Below are positions 37,891 to 46,499 of a stretch of DNA of 64,000 nt, piece by piece. The notes under the pieces were generated by a model, which was not told the origin of the DNA, did no database searches, and saw nothing but the letters and a program-made list of their open reading frames with translations. The stretch is from the NCBI RefSeq assembly GCF_014196055.1, contig NZ_JACICY010000007.1:124001-188000 (forward strand), written 5' to 3'. Positions within the stretch are counted from its first letter, which is position 1; each line of letters starts with the position of its first letter. The DNA comes from Novosphingobium hassiacum. Its GTDB lineage: Bacteria; Pseudomonadota; Alphaproteobacteria; Sphingomonadales; Sphingomonadaceae. The translations under genes were made by a program, and so were the position numbers.

Positions 37891-40230
37891 ATGGCAATCG
37901 CCAATCGTACCACATCATTCGTGCGCCTTTTTGCCGCCGCCAGCACCGCTGCGCTAGCGCTGGGAACTGCCATGCCTGCGTTCGCGCAGGAAGCTCAGAA
38001 CCAGGCTCAGGCCGAAGAGACCGCCACCAACCGCGAAATCGTCGTCACCGCGCAATTCCGCGAACAGCGACTGCAGGATACGCCGCTCTCGATCACCGCT
38101 GTCGATGCCACGCTGCTTGCTTCGCGCAACCAGACCGACATCGCGCAGATCGCGCAGCAGGCTCCGAATGTCACGCTCAACGCCATGGGCGGCGCCTTCG
38201 GCTCGTCGCTCGGCGCGTCGATCCGCGGCGTCGGCCAGTTCGATTTCAATCCCGCGTATGAGCCCGGCGTCGGTCTCTATGTCGATGACGTCTATTACGC
38301 CACACTGACCGGCGGCATCTTCGATCTGCTCGATCTCGAGCGCGTCGAAGTCCTGCGCGGACCGCAGGGCACGCTCACCGGGCGCAACGCCATCGGCGGC
38401 GCGATCAAGCTGTTCTCGAAGAAGCCAACCAACGAAAACTCGGGCATGGTCGAGGCCGTCTACGGCAGCCGCAACCGCGTCGATATTCGTGGCAGCGCGA
38501 ACTTCGTGCTTGCACAGGATCTCTCTGCCCGCGTTTCGGGCGTCTACAAGCGCCAGAACGGCTACGTCGATCAGATCGACTACGGCTGCGCAAAGCCGGG
38601 CAACCCGCAGGGCATCACCGGGCGCGCAGGTTCAGGTTCGGACTGCGTGATCGATAAGCTGGGCGAAAAGGGCTACGCTGGCCTGCGTGGCTCGCTTCGC
38701 TACAACCCGGGCGACAATTTCGACGTGGTGATCATCGGCGACTACACGCATGAAGAGCGCACCAATTCGGCCGAAGTGATCTCGCTGATCAACCCCGCCC
38801 GCATTACCAATGCCTATGCCTGCGGTCGCTTCTGCACCTACGCCAACTTCTACGCGCCGGCCGGTGGACAGGTCAGCCAGGCCTACGAAATGCCGAACCG
38901 TCTGAAGTTCGACGGCTACGGTTTCTCGGCCAACATGACCGTGGGCCTGAACGATTCTCTGAATGTGCAATCGATCACCGCCTATCGCAACTATCGCCAA
39001 AGGTGGGGCACGGACGATGACTTCACGCCGGACCTCGCCATCGCGGGCCAAGGCTACAATGACCTCAAGTTCTGGTTTTTCAGTCAGGAACTGCGCGTCA
39101 ACGGGCAGATCGGTGACAACATCGACTTCACCGTCGGCGGCTTCTATTCCGACCAGCGTTCAGTGTACTTCACCCGTCAGGACATCCGCTACATTGCGCC
39201 GGGGCTGAACTTCCAGTTCCTCGGCAACGATCCGGTCAACGCAGACAGCAAGGCATTGTTCGGCACGCTCATCGCCCGTCCGATCGAAGGTCTGACCCTC
39301 ACCGGCGGCCTGCGCTACACCAAGGAAAGCAAGGACTACACGTTCGTTCGCAAGAACTACAACGGCACGGTTTCGACCTTCCTCGGTGCGCTCGATGGCG
39401 TCAAGGCAGTCTACTCTGGCGACAAGGTCGACTGGCGCGTTTCGGCCGACTACCGCTTCAGCCCCGAAGTTCTGGCCTATGTCACGGTCAGCACCGGCTT
39501 CAAGGGTGGTGGTGTCACCGCCCGTCCATTCGACGCGGCACAAGCACTCAACGGCAGCTTCGATCCTGAAACCGTCACCGCCTATGAAGCGGGCCTTAAG
39601 ACCGACCTGTTCGACCGTCGCCTGCGGCTGAACTTCGCCGGCTTTATCAACGACTACAACGACATCCAGCTTCCGCTGATCTCGTGCGCCTCGCTGGGCT
39701 CGCTTGCGCCGTGCGGTGCTCGTCAGAATGCGGGCAACGGCAAGATCAAGGGCTTCGAAGTCGAGATGCAGGCCTCGCCGATCGATGGTCTGGATATCGA
39801 CGCGTCGCTCAGCCACCTGACCGGCAACTACAAGAACATCGATCCGCGCGTCGGCAACGCCATCCTGCTGAGCGATCCGATCGTCACGCCCAACTGGAAG
39901 TGGAGCGCGGGCATCCAGTATCGCGCAGATCTGGGCACTGCCGGTTCGATCACGCCGCGCTTCGATTACGCACACGTCGGGCGGCAGAGTGCGGGCCGCC
40001 TCGCCGCTGGCCAGCCGATCGAATATTTCAACGCCTATGATCTGGGCAACGCACGTCTGACATGGAGAAACGCCGAGGAAGACCTCTCGATCTCGCTCGA
40101 AGTGCAGAACGTGTTCGATGAATACTACACGCCCGCCCGCTTCGTGTCGGTCTATAGCTTCACCGGCACCGGTTACAGCCAGGTTGGCCGACCGCGTGAA
40201 TGGGCGGTTACCGTCCAGAAGCGCTTCTGA
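37891..40230 (+). CDS. TonB-dependent outer-membrane receptor
   Basis: This 779-residue protein has a signal peptide (cut near residue 33, AFAQ), then a TonB box-like REIVVTAQFREQ segment, a plug domain (VERVEVLRGPQGTL motif, IGGAIKLFSKKP) and a 22-strand-type barrel ending in VTVQKRF with terminal Phe. It has a strong Shine-Dalgarno (AGGAGAGGGG). The IVVTAQ...QDTPLSITAVDA pattern is that of the very numerous sphingomonad receptors for organic substrates rather than siderophores. Its cluster suggests an aromatic dimer ligand. It ends at a terminator (40256). Confidence 0.95.
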   Translation: MAIANRTTSFVRLFAAASTAALALGTAMPAFAQEAQNQAQAEETATNREIVVTAQFREQRLQDTPLSITAVDATLLASRNQTDIAQIAQQAPNVTLNAMGGAFGSSLGASIRGVGQFDFNPAYEPGVGLYVDDVYYATLTGGIFDLLDLERVEVLRGPQGTLTGRNAIGGAIKLFSKKPTNENSGMVEAVYGSRNRVDIRGSANFVLAQDLSARVSGVYKRQNGYVDQIDYGCAKPGNPQGITGRAGSGSDCVIDKLGEKGYAGLRGSLRYNPGDNFDVVIIGDYTHEERTNSAEVISLINPARITNAYACGRFCTYANFYAPAGGQVSQAYEMPNRLKFDGYGFSANMTVGLNDSLNVQSITAYRNYRQRWGTDDDFTPDLAIAGQGYNDLKFWFFSQELRVNGQIGDNIDFTVGGFYSDQRSVYFTRQDIRYIAPGLNFQFLGNDPVNADSKALFGTLIARPIEGLTLTGGLRYTKESKDYTFVRKNYNGTVSTFLGALDGVKAVYSGDKVDWRVSADYRFSPEVLAYVTVSTGFKGGGVTARPFDAAQALNGSFDPETVTAYEAGLKTDLFDRRLRLNFAGFINDYNDIQLPLISCASLGSLAPCGARQNAGNGKIKGFEVEMQASPIDGLDIDASLSHLTGNYKNIDPRVGNAILLSDPIVTPNWKWSAGIQYRADLGTAGSITPRFDYAHVGRQSAGRLAAGQPIEYFNAYDLGNARLTWRNAEEDLSISLEVQNVFDEYYTPARFVSVYSFTGTGYSQVGRPREWAVTVQKRF

Positions 40231-40255
40231 TCGATTGCAAAGTCATGAGGGGAAG

Positions 40256-40282
40256 GGGCGGCCAGCGATGGTCGCCCTTTTT
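40256..40282 (+). terminator. Rho-independent terminator after the TonB receptor
   Basis: GGGCGGCCA (40256-40264) pairs with TGGTCGCCC (40269-40277, one G-U), with a GCGA loop and TTTTT following. The aldehyde dehydrogenase start is 42 bp further on, so it may have its own promoter or rely on read-through. Confidence 0.82.
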
Positions 40283-40323
40283 CCGTTGAAGACGTATCAT
40301 CCTGTCGCAGCGCGCAAAGGAAA

Positions 40324-41799
40324 ATGACGATGACCCCACCAGGCGTCAACATCGCCCACCCCGGCAAGCTCTATATTGGCGGCTGCTGGGTTCGGGCGAA
40401 CTCCGGCCGGATGATCGAGCTTGTCTCACCTGACACCGAGCAGGTCATCGGGCGCGTAGCCGAAGCGGACGAGTCTGACATGGACGCAGCAGTTGCCGCC
40501 GCGCGTGAGGCGTTCGACAATGGTCCTTGGTCAACTACGCCCCCTGCAGAGCGCATCGCCACCTTTCGCCGCATGGTTGCCCATCTCGAAGCGCGTCTGC
40601 CGGAACTGGCGAAAGCGTGGACCGCGCAGATGGGTGGGCTCGCGTCGTTTGCAGGGCCGATGCACGGCGGCAGCGTGATGGCGCTGAGCGCCATCACGGG
40701 CTTTGCCGAAAGCTTCGAATTCGTCGAGCGCAGGCCCAGCCACGCCGCAGAAGCCGCGCTGATCGCCTATGAACCGGTCGGCGTCGTCGCGGCCATCGCG
40801 CCGTGGAACGGACCGTTCGGGATCATGGCCAACAAGGTTGCCTATGCGCTGCTGACGGGTTGCACGGTGATCATGAAGCCTTCGCCGGAAACCCCGCTCG
40901 AGGCGTATATCATCGCAGAGGCGGCCGAGGCGGCTGGCATTCCGGCGGGCGTGGTCAACCTTGTCACCGGACACCGCGAGGCGAGCGATCATCTGGTGTG
41001 CAACGAGGGCGTGGACAAGGTTTCGTTCACCGGATCGACGCTGGCGGGCAAGCGCATCGCGTCAGTCTGCGGCGGGCGCATGGCGCGGTGCACGCTGGAA
41101 CTGGGCGGCAAGTCGGCAGCTATCATTCGCGATGACTTTCCGATCGACGCTGCCGCAAAGATGCTGACGGGCACGATCACGATGATGTCAGGTCAGGTCT
41201 GCGCGATGCTCAGCCGCGTGATCGTGCCGCGCCATCGCCAGGATGAACTGGCCGATGCGATCGCTGCCGAAATGAAGCAGGTGCGCATCGGCTATTCGGA
41301 CGATCCGGATACACAACTGGGGCCTGTCGCGATGAAACGCCAGCTTGAGCGCATCGAGATGTATATCGAGGAGGGCAAGAGCACTGCGGATCTCGTGACC
41401 GGCGGCAGTCGGCCGGCGCACCTCAATCGCGGTTTTTTCATCGAGCCGACGCTGTTTGCCAATGTCCGCAATGACAGCCGCATCGCGCAGGAGGAGATTT
41501 TCGGGCCGGTGCTGAGCCTGATCCCGGTCGACGATGAGGAAGACGCGATCCGGACCGCCAATGCCAGCGCCTATGGCCTCAACGGATCGGTGCTGACCAA
41601 CGACGCCGATGCCGCCTACCGCATCGCCCGGCGCATCCGCACGGGCGGTTTCGGGCAGAACGGATTGCGCATGGACTTTGGACTGCCCTTCGGCGGGTTC
41701 AAGCAATCGGGCATCGGCCGCGAGGGCGGGCGTGAGGGGCTGTTGCCCTATCTCGAGATGAAGACGATCCTGATCGACGCGATGCCAGCCACGCTTTGA
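40324..41799 (+). CDS. Aldehyde dehydrogenase (ALDH superfamily)
   Basis: This 491-residue enzyme (ATG 40324, alternative 40330) has the ALDH signature: GRLNP-type start PGKLYIGGCWV, APWNGPFGIMANK, the catalytic base Glu259 (LELGGKSA), nucleophile Cys293 (SGQVCAML) and the EEIFGPVLSLIP block. It oxidises an aldehyde to the acid with NAD(P). Next to a receptor and a stilbene dioxygenase, an aromatic aldehyde such as vanillin or a benzaldehyde is the natural guess; fatty or other aldehydes cannot be excluded. Confidence 0.92.
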   Translation: MTMTPPGVNIAHPGKLYIGGCWVRANSGRMIELVSPDTEQVIGRVAEADESDMDAAVAAAREAFDNGPWSTTPPAERIATFRRMVAHLEARLPELAKAWTAQMGGLASFAGPMHGGSVMALSAITGFAESFEFVERRPSHAAEAALIAYEPVGVVAAIAPWNGPFGIMANKVAYALLTGCTVIMKPSPETPLEAYIIAEAAEAAGIPAGVVNLVTGHREASDHLVCNEGVDKVSFTGSTLAGKRIASVCGGRMARCTLELGGKSAAIIRDDFPIDAAAKMLTGTITMMSGQVCAMLSRVIVPRHRQDELADAIAAEMKQVRIGYSDDPDTQLGPVAMKRQLERIEMYIEEGKSTADLVTGGSRPAHLNRGFFIEPTLFANVRNDSRIAQEEIFGPVLSLIPVDDEEDAIRTANASAYGLNGSVLTNDADAAYRIARRIRTGGFGQNGLRMDFGLPFGGFKQSGIGREGGREGLLPYLEMKTILIDAMPATL

Positions 41800-41805
41800 C
41801 ATAGT

Positions 41806-41845
41806 GGCCCACCCCCGCCCCCTCCCACCTGCGGGAGGGGGGAAG
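41806..41845. repeat. REP-like palindrome after the aldehyde dehydrogenase gene
   Basis: CCCCTCCCACCTGCGGGAGG with a preceding CCCACCCCCG belongs to the same family as the 24530-24628 repeats. It lies in the 52-bp gap between convergent genes and could stop transcription from the plus strand, although there is no good T-tract. Confidence 0.75.
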
Positions 41846-41851
41846 TGAGGA

Positions 41852-42508
41852 TCAGCGGATCGGGCAGTCGGGCGACAGGCGCATGTCGAGATAGTTGTCG
41901 ACGGCGCGCATCATATCGTCGAGTTCACTCTCGAAGAAGTGGTTGGCGCGAGGCACTTCATCGTGATGGATGGTGATGTGCTTCTGCGTGCGCAGCTTGT
42001 CGACCAGCTTCTGCACAGCGCCGGGCGTCACCACAGTGTCAGCGGTGCCCTGCACGATGATTCCCGAGGCGGGGCAAGGCGCGAGGAAGCTGAAATCGTA
42101 CATGTTGGCAGGCGGTGCGACCGAGATGAAGCCGCGGATTTCCGGGCGGCGCATCAGCAACTGCATGCCGATCAGCGCGCCGAACGAATAGCCCGCGATC
42201 CACGTGGTGCTGGCTTCGGGATGGATCGACTGGACCCAGTCGAGCGCCGCCGCCGCGTCGGACAGTTCGCCGATGCCGTTATCGAACGACCCTTGGCTGC
42301 GTCCGACACCGCGAAAGTTGAAGCGCAACGTGGCAAAGCCGCGCGCGACGAAGGTCTTGTACATCGCCTGGGTGATGCGATCGTTCATCGTGCCACCTGC
42401 TTGCGGATGCGGGTGGAGGATCATAGCCACCGGTGCGCGCGGGCGTGAACCGGGCTGGAAACGGCCTTCGAGACGGCCTTCGGGGCCGGGAAAAATGACT
42501 GCGGGCAT
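41852..42508 (-). CDS. Alpha/beta hydrolase (COG2945-like)
   Basis: The ATG at 42508 gives MPAVIFPGPEGRLEGRF and 218 residues; 13 upstream codons are probably not used. The nucleophile elbow is GYSFGA (Ser108), HPHPQAGGTMNDR is the oxyanion-side motif of this family, and ANHFFESELDDM carries the catalytic His. Similar small hydrolases are common in alphaproteobacteria and of uncertain substrate. It is divergent from the cysteine desulfurase, so any promoter lies in 42509-42624. Confidence 0.9.
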   Translation of the reverse strand: MPAVIFPGPEGRLEGRFQPGSRPRAPVAMILHPHPQAGGTMNDRITQAMYKTFVARGFATLRFNFRGVGRSQGSFDNGIGELSDAAAALDWVQSIHPEASTTWIAGYSFGALIGMQLLMRRPEIRGFISVAPPANMYDFSFLAPCPASGIIVQGTADTVVTPGAVQKLVDKLRTQKHITIHHDEVPRANHFFESELDDMMRAVDNYLDMRLSPDCPIR

Positions 42509-42624
42509 TGCCTGTTCTGGTCGCCTGTGTTCTTGCCGCGACGGCAAGGAATGCCGGGGCTGGGAATTGCGTTACCGGCTATATAGAAACCAGTGTTGCG
42601 AAAGCAACTTTTCCGGGATTTGCG

Positions 42625-43659
42625 TTGACGATCTATCTCGACCACGCTGCGACGACGCCCATACTGCCGCAGGCGCTTGCCGCGATGGAGGAGGGGTTCC
42701 GTATCTGGGCCAATCCTTCCAGCCCGCACAAGGCCGGGCGCGCGGCGCGGGCAGCGCTGGAAGATGCGCGCGCGCGGATCAAGGCGGCGCTTGGGTGGAC
42801 GGGCGAGGTGATCTTCACCAGCGGGGCGAGCGAGGCGATTGCTCTGGCCGTGTCCTCGGGCTTGCACGAACGCGTGCTTACCAGCGCGGTCGAGCATGAT
42901 GCCGTGCTGCGCACGACGCGCGATGCGGTGCGTTTGCCGGTGGGCGTGGATGGACTGCTCGACTTCGCGGTGCTCGACGAGGCGCTGGGGGATGGTCCGG
43001 CACTGGTGGCGGTTCAGCAGGTCAACAGCGAGACCGGCGTGGTGCAGGATGTCGCGCGCGTGGCCGAGGCTGTGACAGCGCGGGGTGGGACTGTTCTGGT
43101 CGACGCAGCGCAAGGGGTCGCCAAACTGCCGCTGCCGCCTGCCGACATGATCGCGTTTTCGGCACACAAGTTCGGTGGGCCTATCGGGATCGGGGCGCTG
43201 CTGGTGCGCGACTATGCGCTGCTGCGCCCGACGGGAGGGCAGGAGCGCGGCTATCGGCCGGGGACTGAGCCCTTGCCGCTGGTGCTGGGCATGGCGGCGG
43301 CGCTGGAAGCGGGCGGTTCATGGCTCAAGTCCGCTTTAGCTTTGCGGGAATCCCTTACGAGTCAATTGCTTGAAATCGGGGCCGAAGTTGTCGCTCCAAC
43401 CGCGCCGCGCCTTGCGACGATCGGTGCCTACCGGATGCCCGGCAAGTCGAGCACCGCGCAACTGATCCGCTTCGACGGCGCGGGCATCGCGGTCTCGGCG
43501 GGAAGTGCGTGTTCCTCGGGCTCGTTGAAGGCAAGCCACGTGCTGACGGCAATGGGCATCGAGGGCCCGAGCGAAGTGATCCGGGTGTCTATCGGGCGCG
43601 AGACGACCGAGGCGGAGATTGCGCGCTTTGTCGAAGTTTGGCGGGATATCCGGGGATGA
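42625..43659 (+). CDS. Cysteine desulfurase family protein (first of a pair)
   Basis: A PLP enzyme of the NifS/IscS aminotransferase-V family. A TTG at 42625 gives MTIYLDHAATTPI, the normal family start (344 residues); the open frame continues to an ATG at 42508 but the extra 39 residues are not conserved. Residues visible with the TTG start: PLP Lys182 (SAHKFGG) and active-site Cys296 (AGSACSSGS). It probably mobilises sulfur for Fe-S clusters. Its stop overlaps the second desulfurase by 4 bp. The start is uncertain. Confidence 0.88.
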   Translation: MTIYLDHAATTPILPQALAAMEEGFRIWANPSSPHKAGRAARAALEDARARIKAALGWTGEVIFTSGASEAIALAVSSGLHERVLTSAVEHDAVLRTTRDAVRLPVGVDGLLDFAVLDEALGDGPALVAVQQVNSETGVVQDVARVAEAVTARGGTVLVDAAQGVAKLPLPPADMIAFSAHKFGGPIGIGALLVRDYALLRPTGGQERGYRPGTEPLPLVLGMAAALEAGGSWLKSALALRESLTSQLLEIGAEVVAPTAPRLATIGAYRMPGKSSTAQLIRFDGAGIAVSAGSACSSGSLKASHVLTAMGIEGPSEVIRVSIGRETTEAEIARFVEVWRDIRG

Positions 43660-44738
43660 TCTACCTCGATTATCAGGCGACGACGCCGCTGGCGCCCGAA
43701 GCGCGCGAGGCGATGATGCCGTGGCTGGCAGGGCCTGAGGCTCCGGGCTTTGCCAATCCGCACAGCCCGCATCGCTATGGCCGTGCGGCGGCGGCGGCGG
43801 TCGAGGTGGCGCGGGCACAGGTGGCTGCGCTGTTTCCGGCGGGCGGGCGCGTGGTGTTCACGTCCGGGGCGACCGAGGCGCTCAATCTGGCGATCATCGG
43901 ATCGCGCGCCACGCGGCTCGCGGTTTCGGCGATCGAGCATGCGGCGGTGCTGGATACGGCGCGGTTCGTTGATCCGGGCGTGGCGCTGCTGCCGGTGGAC
44001 GCGGCGGGGGTTGTCGATTCCGATGCGGCGATACCGGACGGGACCGGCCTTGTCGCGGTGATGCAGGTCAACAACGAGATCGGGACGGTGCAGCCGGTCG
44101 AAGCCTTGGCTATGCGGACGCGAGCGATTGCGGCGCTTTTCCTGTGCGATGCGGTCCAAGGTGCCGGTAAGCTCGCCGCGCCCGAGGGGGCGGACCTGAT
44201 CGCGGTGTCGTCGCACAAGCTCTACGGGCCGAAGGGCATCGGCGCGTTGTGGGTGCGCGACGGGGTGGAGCTTTCGCCGTTGATCCATGGCGGCGGGCAG
44301 GAGGGCGGCTTGCGGTCGGGCACGCTCAGCCCCGCGCTTTGCGCCGGGTTCGGTGCGGCTGCGGCGCTGTGCACAAGCCTGGGCACAAGCGATGCGGAAC
44401 ATGTGGAGAGGCTGTGGACGCTGGCTCGATCACTCTTCGCCGACTGGACGCTGAACGGCAGCGAGGAGGCGCGCTGGCACGGTAATCTCAATGTGCGGCT
44501 GGACGGGCTGGACGTGGCGCGGCTGTTGTCGGAATGTCGCAACGTGGCATTTTCCGCAGGCTCTGCCTGCGCCAGCGGGTCGGGCAGGCCAAGCCATGTC
44601 TTGCGCGCGCTGGGACTTTCGGACAGGGATAGCAAAACCGCGATCCGGCTAGGGTTCGGACGCTATACACGGGACGATGATCTGATCGAGGCCGCAGCGG
44701 CAATCCATGCCGCTGTGAGGTCGCAGGGAGTCTTGTAG
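43656..44738 (+). CDS. Cysteine desulfurase family protein (second of a pair)
   Basis: This 360-residue PLP enzyme starts in an ATGA overlap with the preceding desulfurase (MIYLDYQATTPLAPEAREAM). Key positions are Lys188 (SSHKLYGPKG) for PLP and Cys305 (SAGSACASGSG) for persulfide formation. The two enzymes are homologous but clearly different in sequence, so they look like an old duplication or specialised pair rather than a recent repeat. The ferredoxin gene follows after 2 bp. No scaffold protein is in this cluster. Confidence 0.92.
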   Translation: MIYLDYQATTPLAPEAREAMMPWLAGPEAPGFANPHSPHRYGRAAAAAVEVARAQVAALFPAGGRVVFTSGATEALNLAIIGSRATRLAVSAIEHAAVLDTARFVDPGVALLPVDAAGVVDSDAAIPDGTGLVAVMQVNNEIGTVQPVEALAMRTRAIAALFLCDAVQGAGKLAAPEGADLIAVSSHKLYGPKGIGALWVRDGVELSPLIHGGGQEGGLRSGTLSPALCAGFGAAAALCTSLGTSDAEHVERLWTLARSLFADWTLNGSEEARWHGNLNVRLDGLDVARLLSECRNVAFSAGSACASGSGRPSHVLRALGLSDRDSKTAIRLGFGRYTRDDDLIEAAAAIHAAVRSQGVL

Positions 44739-44740
44739 TC

Positions 44741-45073
44741 ATGGTCCGCGTCACCTTCGTAACTCCCCAGGGCGAAAAGATCGCCGCTGAAGGCGAGGCC
44801 GGGACGCGCCTGCTCGAACTGGGCCAGGCCAAGGGCATGCCGCTCGAAGGCACCTGCGAAGGCCAGATGGCCTGCTCCACTTGCCACGTCGTGATCGACC
44901 CCGACTGGTTCGCCAAAGTACCGCCTGCGGTGGACGATGAGGAAGACATGCTCGACCTTGCTGCCGGGGTGACGCGCACCAGCCGCCTGTCGTGTCAGAT
45001 CGAACTGACCGAGGCGATCGACGGGCTGATCGTCCATATTCCCGCAGAAGCACGGGATATGCAGGGGCGGTAG
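44741..45073 (+). CDS. 2Fe-2S ferredoxin, adrenodoxin type
   Basis: A 110-residue ferredoxin with the vertebrate-type/ISC cysteine spacing: Cys39, Cys45, Cys48 and Cys85 (CEGQMACSTC ... RLSCQI). Such ferredoxins supply electrons for Fe-S cluster assembly or for cytochrome P450 enzymes. The position directly after two cysteine desulfurases suggests the assembly role. The downstream 176-bp gap contains no recognised feature. Confidence 0.94.
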   Translation: MVRVTFVTPQGEKIAAEGEAGTRLLELGQAKGMPLEGTCEGQMACSTCHVVIDPDWFAKVPPAVDDEEDMLDLAAGVTRTSRLSCQIELTEAIDGLIVHIPAEARDMQGR

Positions 45074-45249
45074 TCCCGGCTGGTCCGGATAGGCGCCCGG
45101 GCCAACGCCATTCGGGAACCTAGTTCGGGCCGGGGCTTTAAGAACACAGGAATGGCTGCTTTGCGCCGTTTCTCGACGGGCGTGCGCGTGGTCGCGCATC
45201 TGCAGCCCGTTCATTCCGGCAAGAACATGCAAAGGACATCTGCCGCCTC

Positions 45250-46440
45250 ATGCAGATCATCAAGACATCACCCACGCCTCCTCCCGCAGCCAAGGACATA
45301 ACCGCACAAGCCCAGCTTCTGATGTCGGAAACGACAAGCTGGCTTGCAGAGAACTGGCTTAAAATCGCCATCGCCGTCGGCTTTGCCGTCCTGATCGTGC
45401 TGCTGCTGCTCACCCTGCAGAAGCTGTCTCAGCGTCTTTGCCGCGAGGACGACGCGCTGGTGAACTGGCGCACGATCGTCGGTCGCATGGCGGCGCGCAC
45501 GAAATTCTGGTTTATTGTGATCATCGCGGCGCGGATCGTGGCGGGATATGCCGAGACGCCGGTCCTGCTGGACAAGACGATCAGCTTTTTGTTCACCATC
45601 GCTGTGACGGTTCAGGCTGCGATCTGGGCGCGCGAACTGGTGTTGGGCCTTGTCGAGCACCGTGCAGGCGGCGCGCAGCATGCCAATGGCGCGCTGAATT
45701 CGGCGATGAATATCATCCGCGCCTTGGTCACGTTCCTTGTGTTCGCAATCGCTAGCGTGCTGATTCTGGGCAATCTCGGCGTCAATGTGACGGGACTGAT
45801 CGCAGGCCTTGGCGTAGGTGGCATCGCCATCGGTCTTGCTGCGCAGGGTGTTTTTTCCGATTTGTTCGCTGGGATATCGATCCTGTTCGACCGCCCGTTC
45901 AAGGTCGGCGAAAAGGTGGCGTTTGGCGACATCATCGGGGTCGTCGAGCAGATCGGCATGCGCTCCACGCGCATCCGCCTGTTCACCGGCGAGTTGCTGA
46001 TCATTTCCAACAAGAACCTGATGGACAAGGAAATCCGCAACGTCACCAAGCGCGATCACATCCGCCTGACGTTCATGCTGGGCGTTACCTACGAAACTCC
46101 CAGCGCGACGCTTGCCCGCATTCCCGGGATGCTGCACGAGCTGGGCGAAGCCCAAGGCGCCAAGGTCGCGCGGGCGGGGTTCGAAGGATTCGGCGAAAGC
46201 TCGCTCGACTTCCAGTTCATCGTCGACGTGCATGGTTCCGACTGGGGCGTTGCGCACCCGTTGCGCGACCGTTTGCTCGTGGCGATCATGGACCGCTTTG
46301 CCGCAGAGGGCATTGGCTTGGCCTACCCCACGCAGACGTCGTACACCGCCGCACCAGACGGCACGATCATCATGCCATACCCCGAAGTGAACGTGGTTGC
46401 AGGAGACCTGACCGCTGTAGCGGCAGCGCACCACACGTAA
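45250..46440 (+). CDS. MscS-family mechanosensitive channel
   Basis: A 396-residue membrane protein with about five hydrophobic segments (near 33-55, 78-95, 98-118, 150-170, 178-200). The pore helix is Gly/Ala-rich (NVTGLIAGLGVGGIAIGLAAQ), and the beta-domain (FDRPFKVGEKV) and a C-terminal soluble alpha/beta domain follow. It relieves turgor by opening in response to membrane tension. The longer N-terminal region than E. coli MscS places it with YbdG/YnaI-like members. The start ATG 45250 has only a weak Shine-Dalgarno (AAAGGA, 12 bp). Confidence 0.92.
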   Translation: MQIIKTSPTPPPAAKDITAQAQLLMSETTSWLAENWLKIAIAVGFAVLIVLLLLTLQKLSQRLCREDDALVNWRTIVGRMAARTKFWFIVIIAARIVAGYAETPVLLDKTISFLFTIAVTVQAAIWARELVLGLVEHRAGGAQHANGALNSAMNIIRALVTFLVFAIASVLILGNLGVNVTGLIAGLGVGGIAIGLAAQGVFSDLFAGISILFDRPFKVGEKVAFGDIIGVVEQIGMRSTRIRLFTGELLIISNKNLMDKEIRNVTKRDHIRLTFMLGVTYETPSATLARIPGMLHELGEAQGAKVARAGFEGFGESSLDFQFIVDVHGSDWGVAHPLRDRLLVAIMDRFAAEGIGLAYPTQTSYTAAPDGTIIMPYPEVNVVAGDLTAVAAAHHT

Positions 46441-46499
46441 TCCCCTTGCGCCCATGCCGGTATTGCGGTTGCATGGCGGCGCAATCGGAGAGGATGCGC

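Noticed and set aside
45268..46455. 395-residue open frame antisense to the MscS channel gene
   Set aside because: Low-complexity His/Arg/Asp composition and complete overlap with a well supported membrane protein.
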